64,000 nt of DNA, taken from Streptomyces sp. R44 (GTDB taxonomy: Bacteria; Actinomycetota; Actinomycetes; Streptomycetales; Streptomycetaceae). Position 1 is the first letter of the stretch. The number at the start of each line of letters is the position of its first letter. The notes beneath the pieces are model-generated. The model was not told the DNA's origin and ran no database searches. It was given only the letters and a program-made list of their open reading frames with translations. Positions 55,906-64,000 of the stretch are shown here, one piece after another. The stretch is taken from the NCBI RefSeq assembly GCF_041053105.1, contig NZ_CP163444.1:2294001-2358000 (forward strand), written 5' to 3'. The position numbers and the translations under genes were made by a program.

Positions 55906-56493
55906 TCAGCCTCGGTAGGGGAAGCCGTGCAGGTGGACGGCGACGTTCTCGCGGCCCTCGGTGTCGCCGGCGGCCTCGGCGGCGCGGGCCGCCTGGTCGT
56001 ACTTCATGAGAAGCGCGTCCAGCTCCTTGCCGAGGGAGGCGAGCTCCGGAGCGGTGAGGCGTGGCAGCCACTCGGAGCTGATCGCGGCCGAGCGCCACTC
56101 GTCGGACCAGGTGAGGCGCTCGTCGAGGTAGCGGCGGTGTAGTTCGGTGCGCTGCTCGTTGATGGTGCGGCCGACGGCGTCGCTGGCGGCGGCCAGCTCC
56201 GGGTTCCCGCGGACGTCCTCGTCGCGGATGGAGACGCCGTACGAGCTCGGCTGCCACCAGCGCTCACGGCCGTCGGCGGACTGCGCCTCGGCCTCCTCGA
56301 TGAGGCCGTGCTCGGCGAGCTTGCGCAGGTGGTAGCTGACGAGGGAGACGGCCTCGTCGACCTGCTCGGCGAGCTGGGAGGCGGTGGCGGTACGGGCGAC
56401 GAACAGGTTCCGGTAGAGGCGCATGCGCAGGGGATGTGCGATGGCCTTGAGGGTGCCGAGGTCGTCGATGCGGCGGTTCTCCTGCGAGGTCAT
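55906..56493 (-). CDS. ArsR-type (HTH_20) transcriptional regulator
   Basis: 195 aa. Winged HTH at residues about 10-85: LGTLKAIAHPLRMRLYRNLF, ASQLAEQVDEAVSLVSYHLR (recognition helix) and KLAEHGLIEEA. No ArsR metal cysteines, so it senses a non-metal ligand. The C-terminal half is helical with a Trp-rich linker (GRERWWQPSSYG). ATG at 56493 is chosen over 56505. It leads the regulator-MFS operon and probably controls it. Confidence 0.9.
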   Translation of the reverse strand: MTSQENRRIDDLGTLKAIAHPLRMRLYRNLFVARTATASQLAEQVDEAVSLVSYHLRKLAEHGLIEEAEAQSADGRERWWQPSSYGVSIRDEDVRGNPELAAASDAVGRTINEQRTELHRRYLDERLTWSDEWRSAAISSEWLPRLTAPELASLGKELDALLMKYDQAARAAEAAGDTEGRENVAVHLHGFPYRG

Positions 56494-56521
56494 GTCCACG
56501 ACCATAGATACGAAAGAAAAC

Positions 56522-56543
56522 TTGCGCAACAAAAATTGCGGAA
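56522..56543. promoter_or_regulatory. Possible ArsR-family operator
   Basis: TTGCGCAA (a palindrome) is followed 6 bp later by TTGCGGAA in an AT-rich leader 28 bp before the regulator start. The spacing and position suit a repressor site. Confidence 0.4.
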
Positions 56544-56580
56544 CTGATCCTGCGCATCTGGGGACGCATCCGGGAACGAA

Positions 56581-56604
56581 GAAGGGCCCCCGAAGGGGCC
56601 CTTC
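56581..56604 (-). terminator. Terminator of the histidine operon
   Basis: GAAGGGCCCC-CGAA-GGGGCCCTTC, a perfect 10-bp stem with a tetraloop, extended by flanking A/T pairs, 19 nt past the hisF stop. Confidence 0.88.
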
Positions 56605-56623
56605 TCTCAAGCGGAACGGCGGC

Positions 56624-57379
56624 TCAGCGGACCGGGTGACCGGCTTCCCGCAGCGCGTCCTTGACCTGCGAGATCCGCAGGTCGCCGAAGTGGAAGACGG
56701 AGGCCGCGAGCACCGCGTCCGCACCCGCCGCGACGGCCGGCGGGAAGTCGGCGAGCTTGCCGGCGCCGCCGGAGGCGATCACCGGGACCGTCACGTGCTT
56801 GCGCACGGCCGCGATCATCTCGGTGTCGTAGCCGTCCTTGGTGCCGTCGGCGTCCATCGAGTTGAGCAGGATCTCCCCCGCGCCCAGCTCGGCGGCCCGG
56901 TGCGCCCACTCGACCGCGTCGATGCCGGTGCCCTTGCGGCCGCCGTGCGTCGTCACCTCGAAGGTGCCCGAGGCGGTGCGGCGCGCGTCCACGGACAGGA
57001 CGAGCACCTGGCGCCCGAAGCGCTCCGCGATCTCCTGGATCAGCTCGGGGCGCGCGATGGCCGCGGTGTTGACGCCCACCTTGTCGGCGCCGGCCCGCAG
57101 CAGCTTGTCGACGTCCTCGGCCGAGCGTACGCCGCCGCCGACGGTGAGCGGGATGAAGACCTGCTCGGCGGTGCGGCGCACCACGTCGTAGGTGGTCTCC
57201 CGGTTGCCGGAGGAGGCGGTGATGTCGAGGAAGGTCAGCTCGTCGGCGCCCTCGGCGTCGTACAGCTTGGCCATCTCGACGGGGTCGCCCGCGTCCCGGA
57301 GGTTCTGGAAGTTGACGCCCTTGACGACCCGGCCGTTGTCCACGTCCAGGCAGGGAATCACTCGTACGGCGAGACTCAT
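56624..57379 (-). CDS. hisF: Imidazole glycerol phosphate synthase cyclase subunit
   Basis: 251-aa TIM barrel that uses ammonia from HisH to make IGP and AICAR from [23 protein letters not shown] carries the catalytic Asp of strand 1, and [13 protein letters not shown] the second Asp; both phosphate sites ([19 protein letters not shown]) are intact. ATG overlaps the ridA stop (ATGA). Last gene of the his operon. Confidence 0.98.
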   Translation of the reverse strand: MSLAVRVIPCLDVDNGRVVKGVNFQNLRDAGDPVEMAKLYDAEGADELTFLDITASSGNRETTYDVVRRTAEQVFIPLTVGGGVRSAEDVDKLLRAGADKVGVNTAAIARPELIQEIAERFGRQVLVLSVDARRTASGTFEVTTHGGRKGTGIDAVEWAHRAAELGAGEILLNSMDADGTKDGYDTEMIAAVRKHVTVPVIASGGAGKLADFPPAVAAGADAVLAASVFHFGDLRISQVKDALREAGHPVR

Positions 57380-57789
57380 GCTTCCTCACCCCTCTGTCCC
57401 GCAGGGCGGAGTGCCTCGACCTCGACCTCGACCACGAGACGCGGGTCGACGAAGCCGGAGACGATGATCATGGAAGCGGCGGGGCGGACGTCGTCGAACA
57501 GCTCCTTGTGGGCGCGGCCGACCTCCTCCACGTCCCGGGCGTGCGTGATGTACATCCGGGTCCGGACGACGTGCTCGGCGCCCAGGCCCAGCTGCTTCAG
57601 CGCGCCGAAGGCCACGTTGAAGGAGTTGACCGCCTGGTCGTACGGGCCGCCGTCGGTGATCTGGCCGTCGACCACGGAGGTGCAGCCGGAGACCAGGACC
57701 GTGCCGTTCGGGAGTTCCACCGCGCGGGAGTAGCCGAACTGCTCCTCCCAGGGAGCCCCCGTGACGACCTTGCGGATCTCGGAGGTCAC
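57376..57789 (-). CDS. RidA family protein (enamine/imine deaminase-like)
   Basis: 137 aa of the YjgF/YER057c/UK114 fold. [58 protein letters not shown] and [21 protein letters not shown] are typical; the Arg of VRTRMYI corresponds to the catalytic Arg of RidA. It could clear reactive imines formed by PLP enzymes. Unusually embedded between priA and hisF with 4-nt overlaps on both sides, suggesting a housekeeping role for the histidine pathway. Confidence 0.9.
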   Translation of the reverse strand: MTSEIRKVVTGAPWEEQFGYSRAVELPNGTVLVSGCTSVVDGQITDGGPYDQAVNSFNVAFGALKQLGLGAEHVVRTRMYITHARDVEEVGRAHKELFDDVRPAASMIIVSGFVDPRLVVEVEVEALRPAGQRGEEA

Positions 57790-58511
57790 GACGCCACCGC
57801 CGCGAGCGCCTCTTCCAGGGTGAAGGCCTTGGCGTACAGCGCCTTGCCGATGATCGCGCCCTCGACGCCCAGCGGGACGAGGCCGGACAGGGCCCGCAGG
57901 TCGTCCAGGGAGGACACGCCGCCGGAGGCGACGACGGGCTTGTCGGTGGCCGCGCAGACGTTCTTCAGGAGCTCCAGGTTGGGGCCCTGGAGGGTGCCGT
58001 CCTTGGCGATGTCGGTGACGACGTAGCGGGAGCAGCCCTCGGAGTCGAGGCGGGCGAGCGTCTCGTACAGGTCGCCGCCGTCGCGGGTCCAGCCGCGGCC
58101 GCGCAGGGTCGTGCCGCGCACGTCGAGGCCGACGGCGATCTTGTCGCCGTACTGGGCGATGACCTTGGCGACCCACTCGGGGGTCTCCAGGGCGGCGGTG
58201 CCGAGGTTGACGCGGGTGCAGCCGGTGGCGAGGGCGGCGGCCAGGGAGGCGTCGTCGCGGATGCCGCCGGAGAGCTCGACCTTGATGTCCATGGCCTCGG
58301 TGACCTGGCGGACCAGGTCACGGTTGTCGCCGGTGCCGAAGGCGGCGTCCAGGTCGACCAGGTGGAGCCACTCGGCGCCGGCGCGCTGCCAGGCCAGGGC
58401 GGCCTCCAGCGGGGAGCCGTAGGAGGTCTCGCTGCCGGACTCGCCGTGGACGAGGCGGACGGCCTGGCCGTCGCGGACGTCGACGGCGGGGAGGAGTTCG
58501 AGAGTGCTCAC
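57786..58511 (-). CDS. priA: Bifunctional HisA/TrpF isomerase PriA
   Basis: 241-aa TIM barrel that isomerises both ProFAR (histidine) and PRA (tryptophan), replacing TrpF in Streptomyces. [20 protein letters not shown] holds the catalytic base Asp11-equivalent, [18 protein letters not shown] the acid Asp, and [11 protein letters not shown] the Arg-containing loop that marks PriA. GTG start overlaps the hisH stop. No separate trpF is seen in the window, consistent with the dual role. Confidence 0.97.
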   Translation of the reverse strand: MSTLELLPAVDVRDGQAVRLVHGESGSETSYGSPLEAALAWQRAGAEWLHLVDLDAAFGTGDNRDLVRQVTEAMDIKVELSGGIRDDASLAAALATGCTRVNLGTAALETPEWVAKVIAQYGDKIAVGLDVRGTTLRGRGWTRDGGDLYETLARLDSEGCSRYVVTDIAKDGTLQGPNLELLKNVCAATDKPVVASGGVSSLDDLRALSGLVPLGVEGAIIGKALYAKAFTLEEALAAVAS

Positions 58512-59155
58512 AGGGTTCCGATCCAGTTGGTGAGGAGCTGGGCGCCGGCGTCGCCGGACTTCTCGGGGTGGAACTGGGTGGCCCAGAGGGCGCCGTTCTC
58601 GACGGCGGCCACGAAGGGCTCGCCGTGGGTGGCCCAGGTGACCTTGGGGGCGCGGATGTTGGGGTTGCCGACCTCCAGGGTCCACTCGCGCACCGCGTAG
58701 GAGTGCACGAAGTAGTACCGGGCGTCGGCGTCGAGGCCCGCGAAGAGCTGGGTGTCGGCGGGCGCGTCGACGGTGTTCCAGCCCATGTGGGGGACGACGG
58801 GGGCGTTCAGCGGCTCGACCGTGCCGGGCCACTCGTCGAGGCCCTCGGTCTGGACGCCGTGCTCGATGCCCTCGGCGAAGAGGATCTGCATGCCGACGCA
58901 GATGCCCATGACCGGGCGGCCGCCGGAGAGCCGGCGGCCGATGATCCAGTCGCCGCGGGCCTCCTTGAGGCCCTGCATGCAGGCGGAGAACGCGCCGACG
59001 CCGGGGACGAGGAGTCCGTCGGCGTTCATGGCCCTGTCGTAGTCGCGGGTGATCTCGACGTCGGCGCCGACTCGGGCGAGGGCGCGCTCGGCGGAGCGCA
59101 CGTTGCCGAAGCCGTAGTCGAAGACGACGACCTTCTTCGGGGAAGTCGTGCTCAT
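58508..59155 (-). CDS. hisH: Imidazole glycerol phosphate synthase glutaminase subunit
   Basis: 215-aa class I amidotransferase supplying ammonia to HisF. Nucleophile Cys in [13 protein letters not shown], His and Glu in [29 protein letters not shown] is the family start. ATG at 59155 overlaps the stop of the small membrane-protein gene (ATGA); GTG at 59161 is an alternative. Confidence 0.97.
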   Translation of the reverse strand: MSTTSPKKVVVFDYGFGNVRSAERALARVGADVEITRDYDRAMNADGLLVPGVGAFSACMQGLKEARGDWIIGRRLSGGRPVMGICVGMQILFAEGIEHGVQTEGLDEWPGTVEPLNAPVVPHMGWNTVDAPADTQLFAGLDADARYYFVHSYAVREWTLEVGNPNIRAPKVTWATHGEPFVAAVENGALWATQFHPEKSGDAGAQLLTNWIGTL

Positions 59156-59316
59156 GACCACACGTCCAGACGCAGCACACCGGCGGAGAGGGACATCGCG
59201 GCGCCGATGGAGAGGAGCACGATGAGGCCCTTGGGCATCTGCTGCTTGACGAAGGAGTAGATGCCGCCGAGCAGGAAGAGCCCGACGAGGATCAGGATGG
59301 TGGAGAGGCCGTTCAC
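59152..59316 (-). CDS. 54-aa membrane protein in the his operon
   Basis: Two hydrophobic segments, [19 protein letters not shown] and [18 protein letters not shown], joined by KQQMPKG; hairpin topology expected. GTG start 2 bp after the hisB stop and ATGA overlap with hisH place it firmly inside the operon, which is the main evidence that it is real. Function unknown; I recall the same small ORF at this place in other Streptomyces. Confidence 0.8.
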   Translation of the reverse strand: MNGLSTILILVGLFLLGGIYSFVKQQMPKGLIVLLSIGAAMSLSAGVLRLDVWS

Positions 59317-59318
59317 GA

Positions 59319-59912
59319 CTAGAGCGCGCCCTTCGTGGAGGGGAGGATTCCGGCGGCGCGCGGGTCGCGCTCGGAAGCGTAGCGCAGCGCGCGGGCCAGG
59401 GCCTTGAACTGGCACTCCACGATGTGGTGGGCGTTGCGGCCGTACGGCACGTGGACGTGCAGCGCGATCTGCGCCTGGGCCACGAAGGACTCCAGGATGT
59501 GCCGGGTCATCGTCGTGTCGTACGAGCCGATCATCGGCGCCATGTTCTCGGGCTCGGTGTGCACGAGGTACGGGCGGCCGGAGAGGTCCACGGTGACCTG
59601 GGCGAGCGACTCGTCCAGGGGGACGGTGCAGTTGCCGAAGCGGTAGATGCCGACCTTGTCGCCGAGGGCCTGCTTGAAGGCGGCGCCGAGGGCGAGGGCG
59701 GTGTCCTCGATGGTGTGGTGCGAGTCGATGTGGAGGTCGCCGTCGGTCTTGACGGTCAGGTCGAAGAGCCCGTGCCGGCCGAGCTGGTCGAGCATGTGGT
59801 CGTAGAAGCCGACCCCGGTCGACACATCGACCTTTCCGGTGCCGTCGAGGTCGATCTCGACGACGACGGAGGTCTCCTTGGTGGTGCGCTCAACGCGGCC
59901 TACGCGGCTCAT
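59319..59912 (-). CDS. hisB: Imidazoleglycerol-phosphate dehydratase
   Basis: 197 aa, the monofunctional dehydratase without the phosphatase half found in E. coli. Manganese ligands are in [52 protein letters not shown] and [22 protein letters not shown] overlaps the hisC stop (ATGA). The histidinol-phosphatase must be elsewhere. Confidence 0.98.
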   Translation of the reverse strand: MSRVGRVERTTKETSVVVEIDLDGTGKVDVSTGVGFYDHMLDQLGRHGLFDLTVKTDGDLHIDSHHTIEDTALALGAAFKQALGDKVGIYRFGNCTVPLDESLAQVTVDLSGRPYLVHTEPENMAPMIGSYDTTMTRHILESFVAQAQIALHVHVPYGRNAHHIVECQFKALARALRYASERDPRAAGILPSTKGAL

Positions 59913-61015
59913 CGCTTCTGCTCCTTCATCAGTTCACGGACCGCGTCGAGGAACGCGTCGTTCTCTTCGGGGGTGCCGGCGGTGACCCGCAGCCATCCCG
60001 GTACGCCGTTGTCCCGGACCAGGACGCCCCGGTCGAGGATCGACTGCCAGGCCGCGTGCGTGTCGGGGAACTTCCCGAACTGCACGAAGTTGGCGTCGGA
60101 GTCGGTGACCTCGCAGCCGAGGGCGCGCAGCTCGGCGACGAGGCGGTCGCGCTCGGCCTTGAGCTGCTCGACGTACCCGAGGAGGGTGTCGGTGTGCTCC
60201 AGGGCGGCGAGCGCGGTGGCCTGGGTGACGGCCGAGAGGTGGTACGGCAGGCGGACCAGCTGGACGGCGTCGACGACGGCCGGGTGGGCGGCGAGGTAGC
60301 CGAGGCGGAGCCCGGCGGCGCCGAAGGCCTTGGACATGGTCCGGGAGATCACCAGGTTCGGGCGGCCCTCGATGAGGGGCAGCAGCGAGTCGCGGTGGCT
60401 GAACTCCACGTACGCCTCGTCCACGACCACCATCGAGGGCTTGGCCGCCTGGGCCGCCTCGTACAGGGCGAGGACGGTGCCGGCCGCGACCGCGGTGCCG
60501 GTGGGGTTGTTGGGCGAGGTGATGAAGACGACGTCCGGCGTGTTCTCCGCGATGGCCTGGACGGCGGCCTCCACGTCGATCGTGAAGTCCTCGTTGCGCG
60601 GTCCCGAGATCCAGCCGGTGCCGGTGCCGCGGGCGATCAGGGCGTGCATCGAGTACGAGGGCTCGAAGCCGATCGCGGTACGGCCGGGGCCGCCGAAGGT
60701 CTGCAGGAGCTGCTGGAGGACCTCGTTGGAACCGTTGGCCGCCCAGACGTTCTCGATGCCGACGCGGTGGCCGCCGGTCCGGGTCAGGTAGGCGGCGAGC
60801 TCGGTGCGGAGCTCGATCGCGTCGCGGTCGGGGTAGCGGTTGAGGCCGCGGGCGGCCTCGGCGACCCGCTCCGCGATCCGCGCCACCAGGGGCTCGGGCA
60901 GCGGGTAGGGGTTCTCGTTGGTGTTCAGCTGGACGGGGACGTCGAGCTGGGGCGCGCCGTAGGGGGACTTGCCGCGCAGCTCGTCCCGGACGGGCAGATC
61001 GTCGATACCGGTCAC
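59909..61015 (-). CDS. hisC: Histidinol-phosphate aminotransferase
   Basis: 368-aa fold-type I PLP enzyme. [11 protein letters not shown] is the family N-terminus, TSPNNPTGT and [11 protein letters not shown] position the cofactor, and the Schiff-base Lys is in [21 protein letters not shown] at 61015 gives the GTGA overlap with hisD; an ATG six codons upstream is less likely. Confidence 0.97.
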   Translation of the reverse strand: MTGIDDLPVRDELRGKSPYGAPQLDVPVQLNTNENPYPLPEPLVARIAERVAEAARGLNRYPDRDAIELRTELAAYLTRTGGHRVGIENVWAANGSNEVLQQLLQTFGGPGRTAIGFEPSYSMHALIARGTGTGWISGPRNEDFTIDVEAAVQAIAENTPDVVFITSPNNPTGTAVAAGTVLALYEAAQAAKPSMVVVDEAYVEFSHRDSLLPLIEGRPNLVISRTMSKAFGAAGLRLGYLAAHPAVVDAVQLVRLPYHLSAVTQATALAALEHTDTLLGYVEQLKAERDRLVAELRALGCEVTDSDANFVQFGKFPDTHAAWQSILDRGVLVRDNGVPGWLRVTAGTPEENDAFLDAVRELMKEQKR

Positions 61016-62361
61016 TGCTGCGGGACCTTCCATCCGAACCTGGCCTTGATCGCCGCGCCGTGGGCGGGCAGGTCCTCGGCCTCGGCGAGGGTGACGACGT
61101 GGTGGGCGACGTCGGCGAGGGCGTCGCGCGTGTAGTCCACGATGTGCACGCCGCGCAGGAAGGACTGCACGGAGAGCCCGGAGGAGTGGCAGGCGCAGCC
61201 GCCGGTGGGCAGGACGTGGTTGGAGCCGGCGCAGTAGTCGCCGAGCGAGACCGGCGCCCACGGGCCGACGAAGATCGCGCCCGCGTTGCGGACGCGGTCG
61301 GCGACGGCGGCGGCGTCGGCGGTCTGGATCTCCAGGTGCTCGGCGCCGTACGCGTCGACGACCTTGAGGCCGTCGGCGAGGTCGCGGACGAGGACGATCG
61401 CGGACTGGCGGCCGGCCAGGGCCGGGACGATCCGGTCGTCGACGTGCTTGGAGGCGGCGACCTGGGTCTTCAGCTCGGCCTCGGTGGCGGCGGCCAGTTC
61501 GTCCGAGTCGGTGACGAGGACGGAGGCGGCCATCGGGTCGTGCTCGGCCTGGCTGATGAGGTCGGCGGCGACGTGCACGGGGTCGGCGGTGGAGTCCGCG
61601 AGGATCGCGATCTCCGTCGGGCCGGCCTCGGCGTCGATGCCGATGCGGCCCTTGAGGAGGCGCTTGGCGGCGGCCACGTAGATGTTGCCGGGGCCGGTGA
61701 CCAGGTTGACGGGGGCGCAGCCGGGCTCGCCGGCGGTGGCCGTGGTGCCGAGGGTCCCGTACGCGAACATGGCGATGGCCTGGGCGCCGCCGGCGGCGTA
61801 GACCTCGTCGACGCCGAGCAGGGCGCAGGCGGCGAGGATCGTCGGGTGCGGGAGGCCGCCGAACTCCTTCTGCGGGGGCGAGGCGATGGCCACGCCCTCG
61901 ACGCCGGCCTCCTGGGCCGGGACGACGTTCATCACGACGGAGGACGGGTAGACGGAGCGGCCGCCCGGCACGTACAGACCGACGCGCTCGACGGGGATCC
62001 ACTTCTCGGTGACCGTGCCGCCGGGGACGACCTGGGTGGTGTGGGTGGTGCGGCGCTGCTCGCGGTGGACGAGCCGGGCGCGCCGGATGGACTCCTCGAG
62101 GGCGGCGCGGACGGCCGGGTCGAGCTCGTCGAGGGCGCGGCCGATCGCCTCGGCGGGGACGCGCAGGCTGTCGACGCGGACGCCGTCGAATTTCTCCCCG
62201 TAGTCGATCACCGCCGCTGCGCCATGATGCCGTACGTCCTCGCAGATCGGCCGCACCTTCTCCAGGGCGGCTTCCACGTCGAACTCGGCACGGGGCAGCA
62301 GGTCGCGCAGTGCGGAACCCTCGGGGAGGGTCTCGCCGCGCAGATCGATTCGAGAGATCAC
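61012..62361 (-). CDS. hisD: Histidinol dehydrogenase
   Basis: 449-aa zinc enzyme doing the last two oxidations to histidine with NAD. GYCEDVRHH-like region aside, the key motifs are [33 protein letters not shown] (Zn and catalytic His/Glu), and [20 protein letters not shown] with the Zn ligands and catalytic residues. GTG start at 62361. First gene of the his operon, with a perfect 17-bp palindrome 40 bp upstream. Confidence 0.97.
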   Translation of the reverse strand: MISRIDLRGETLPEGSALRDLLPRAEFDVEAALEKVRPICEDVRHHGAAAVIDYGEKFDGVRVDSLRVPAEAIGRALDELDPAVRAALEESIRRARLVHREQRRTTHTTQVVPGGTVTEKWIPVERVGLYVPGGRSVYPSSVVMNVVPAQEAGVEGVAIASPPQKEFGGLPHPTILAACALLGVDEVYAAGGAQAIAMFAYGTLGTTATAGEPGCAPVNLVTGPGNIYVAAAKRLLKGRIGIDAEAGPTEIAILADSTADPVHVAADLISQAEHDPMAASVLVTDSDELAAATEAELKTQVAASKHVDDRIVPALAGRQSAIVLVRDLADGLKVVDAYGAEHLEIQTADAAAVADRVRNAGAIFVGPWAPVSLGDYCAGSNHVLPTGGCACHSSGLSVQSFLRGVHIVDYTRDALADVAHHVVTLAEAEDLPAHGAAIKARFGWKVPQQ

Positions 62362-62400
62362 GGGTCAATTCTCTCAGACGGCCCTCAGCGTCGGTCGCCC

Positions 62401-62417
62401 GTATCACTGGCTGATAC
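62401..62417. promoter_or_regulatory. Palindrome upstream of the his operon
   Basis: GTATCA-CTGGC-TGATAC, perfect 6-bp arms, in the 194-bp divergent gap between hisD and the following membrane-protein gene. It could be an operator for either. I see nothing else definite in the gap. Confidence 0.45.
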
Positions 62418-62555
62418 ACACCACGGTGGCGTCTCCTCGCCACTCCTGACCGTTAGCGTTCAGCCCGTCACAGCGCGGGAAGAACGACTGTACGAATCCA
62501 CGAATCCCGGAAAGCGGAGTCGTGGGAGCGCATCGGGGAGAGCGAGGGGGCGGCA

Positions 62556-64000
62556 GTGACCGAGCCGCACGAGGACGGGATGCCGGAAGGTCTCACGGGT
62601 CCGGAGCGGGCCGTGTGGCGGGCGTTCCGGATCGGCAGGACCTGCGATCTGACGGAGGGGATCGCGGAGCGGGACGACCCCTTCGGGGGACGGGAGTGGG
62701 GAGAGGAGCGGAGCGTCCGCGCCGATGTGGTGGCGCTGCTGCTGCTCGACGGGCCGCCGGCCCGGTCCGGGCGGGTGGCCGCGCTGAAACTGCGCGGGGT
62801 CAGGATCACCGGCGTGCTGAACCTGGCGGGCGGGACGATAGGGCCGTACGTGGAGCTGCACGGCTGCCGGTTCGACGGCGAGGTGGTGCTGCCCGAGGCC
62901 CGGTTCGGCACGCTGCGGATGGTGGAGTGCGCGCTGCCGCGCCTGGAGGCGGCCCGGCTGCACACGGAGGGGGACCTGCACCTGCCGCGCTGCCGGGTGC
63001 GCCGGGGCATCCGGCTGACGGACGCCCAGATCGGCACGGACCTGCTGATCAACCAGATCCAGGTGTGGCCGGACCGGCGGGGGCGGGCGATCACGGCGGA
63101 CGGGATGGTGGTCGCCCAGGACGTCCAGGCCGAGCTGATCGAGACCCACGGGGAGCTGAGCCTGCGCGGGGCGAAGGTCGGGGTCTCGCTCAGCCTGCGG
63201 GGCAGCGTGCTGCGCGGGGCGCAGGGCCGCCGCGCGCTGAACGCCCCGCAGCTGACGGTGGAGCGCTCGCTCTACCTGAACGCGGCCTGGGTGTACGAGG
63301 AGTCGGGGAGCTCGGGCCGGACGGGGAACACCACGGCCACGCCGCCGTACGGGGTGACGCCCGCCCAGGGCACCCGGCGCAAGCCGGTGGAGTGCCACGG
63401 CGGGGTGCGGCTCGACGACGGCCGGTTCGGTGACGCGGTGGACCTGCACAGCGCCCGGTTCCTGCTGAACGGCGCGCGCCGGGACGAGCTGTCGCTGCGC
63501 CGGATCGTCACCCCGGAGCTCCGGTTCAACGGCGAGCGGCCGGAGGAGGGAAGGGTGGTGCTCAACGGCGCGAAGGTCGTCACCCTGATCGACCTGTCGA
63601 CAAGCTGGCCCGGGCCCGGCGGTCTCGCGATGGGCGGCTTCGTCTACGAGAACCTCGTGCCGTACGGGCACTTCCCGCTGGCCCGGCGCCTGGAGTGGGT
63701 GGCTGCGGCGACCCCGGAGTACGCCCCGGAGCCCTATGAGCGGCTCGCGACGGTGCTGCGGAACAGCGGCGAGGACGCGGACGCCCGTGAGGTGCTGCTC
63801 GCCAAGCAGCGGCGCAGACGAGAGACCCTGCCGATCGCGGGGAAGCTGTGGGGGTACCTCCAGGACTGGACGGTGGCGTACGGCTACCGGCCGGGCCGGG
63901 CGGCGCTGTGGATGGCCGTGCTGTGGGCGGCGGGCACGGTCGCCTTCTCCCACTACCGCCCGATCGCGCTCAAGGCGGACGAGGCGCCCGAGTGGAACGG
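62556..64000 (+). CDS. Large membrane-associated protein with right-handed repeat core (3' end missing)
   Basis: The frame runs from GTG 62556 (GAGGGGG just upstream) to the window end without a stop, 481 codons so far. After an acidic start (TEPHEDGMPEGLTGPERAVW) there is a long stretch of loose pentapeptide/beta-helix-like repeats: LKLRGVRITGVLNLAGGTIG, PYVELHGCRFDGEVVLPEAR, LSLRGAKVGVSLSLRGSVL. Near the cut end, RPGRAALWMAVLWAAGTVAF begins a membrane segment. Such proteins are often labelled membrane-associated oxidoreductase in Streptomyces, but I see no redox motif. Function unknown. Confidence 0.8.
   Translation, partial: MTEPHEDGMPEGLTGPERAVWRAFRIGRTCDLTEGIAERDDPFGGREWGEERSVRADVVALLLLDGPPARSGRVAALKLRGVRITGVLNLAGGTIGPYVELHGCRFDGEVVLPEARFGTLRMVECALPRLEAARLHTEGDLHLPRCRVRRGIRLTDAQIGTDLLINQIQVWPDRRGRAITADGMVVAQDVQAELIETHGELSLRGAKVGVSLSLRGSVLRGAQGRRALNAPQLTVERSLYLNAAWVYEESGSSGRTGNTTATPPYGVTPAQGTRRKPVECHGGVRLDDGRFGDAVDLHSARFLLNGARRDELSLRRIVTPELRFNGERPEEGRVVLNGAKVVTLIDLSTSWPGPGGLAMGGFVYENLVPYGHFPLARRLEWVAAATPEYAPEPYERLATVLRNSGEDADAREVLLAKQRRRRETLPIAGKLWGYLQDWTVAYGYRPGRAALWMAVLWAAGTVAFSHYRPIALKADEAPEWN

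Noticed and set aside
59909..62443. Fusion-like 844-codon frame covering hisC and the opposite frame of hisD
   Set aside because: Only the hisC part is real; hisD is encoded in a different frame with full motifs, so there is no fusion.

Overview
The window is very GC-rich DNA from an actinomycete, almost certainly Streptomyces or a close relative. Supporting signs are the strong GC bias at third codon positions, many GTG starts, a guanyl-specific RNase of the Sa type, the bifunctional PriA enzyme replacing separate HisA and TrpF, a TrpM-like small gene in the trp cluster, and the gene order gltBD - lgt - trp - his. From memory that order belongs to the conserved core of Streptomyces chromosomes. 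I see no rRNA, tRNA, CRISPR array, prophage or intact insertion sequence.

Layout. 1-4.6 kb: a Tat-exported 5'-nucleotidase-like phosphoesterase (cut by the window start) converges on a decarboxylase / N-hydroxylase pair that would make a hydroxamate siderophore precursor. 4.6-7.9 kb: a composite palindromic repeat, a Tat-exported multicopper oxidase with a small membrane protein, and a divergent LysR regulator. 7.9-14.5 kb: aminopeptidase N, asparaginase, chorismate mutase, an AraC regulator and a divergent GH35 beta-galactosidase. 14.5-21.6 kb: secreted trypsin-like protease, a HEXXH protein with a zinc ribbon, an ankyrin/HEAT protein, RNase Sa, a MarR-MFS divergent pair with two clear palindromic operators, and a Tat-exported tyrosine-phosphatase-like protein. 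21.6-29.1 kb: a DEAD-box helicase with an RG-rich tail, TetR, PPOX, VOC, a MerR/aldo-keto reductase pair, a VWA protein, and PadR divergent from a luciferase-like monooxygenase. 29.2-35.2 kb: gltD and gltB behind a possible GlnR box. 35.7-36.4 kb: a VIT1/CCC1-type metal transporter.

36.7-44.6 kb is the most unusual region. One tightly coupled operon encodes four different ADP-ribosylglycohydrolase-family proteins, a ribokinase-type PfkB kinase, a class III CoA transferase and a CitE-like CoA ester lyase. One of the four hydrolases has lost key metal ligands. Two carry an in-frame copy of the same palindromic repeat that is intergenic elsewhere in the window.

44.7-62.4 kb holds lgt, a membrane-anchored DsbA-like protein, trpA-trpB-trpM-trpC, two small membrane proteins, a trp-associated membrane protein, trpE and hisI. 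After a dispersed inverted-repeat element and an ArsR/MFS pair comes the histidine operon hisD-hisC-hisB-(54-aa membrane protein)-hisH-priA-ridA-hisF, most of it joined by 4-nt ATGA/GTGA overlaps. PriA links the two pathways because it also does the TrpF step. The last gene, cut by the window end, is a large membrane-associated protein of unknown function.
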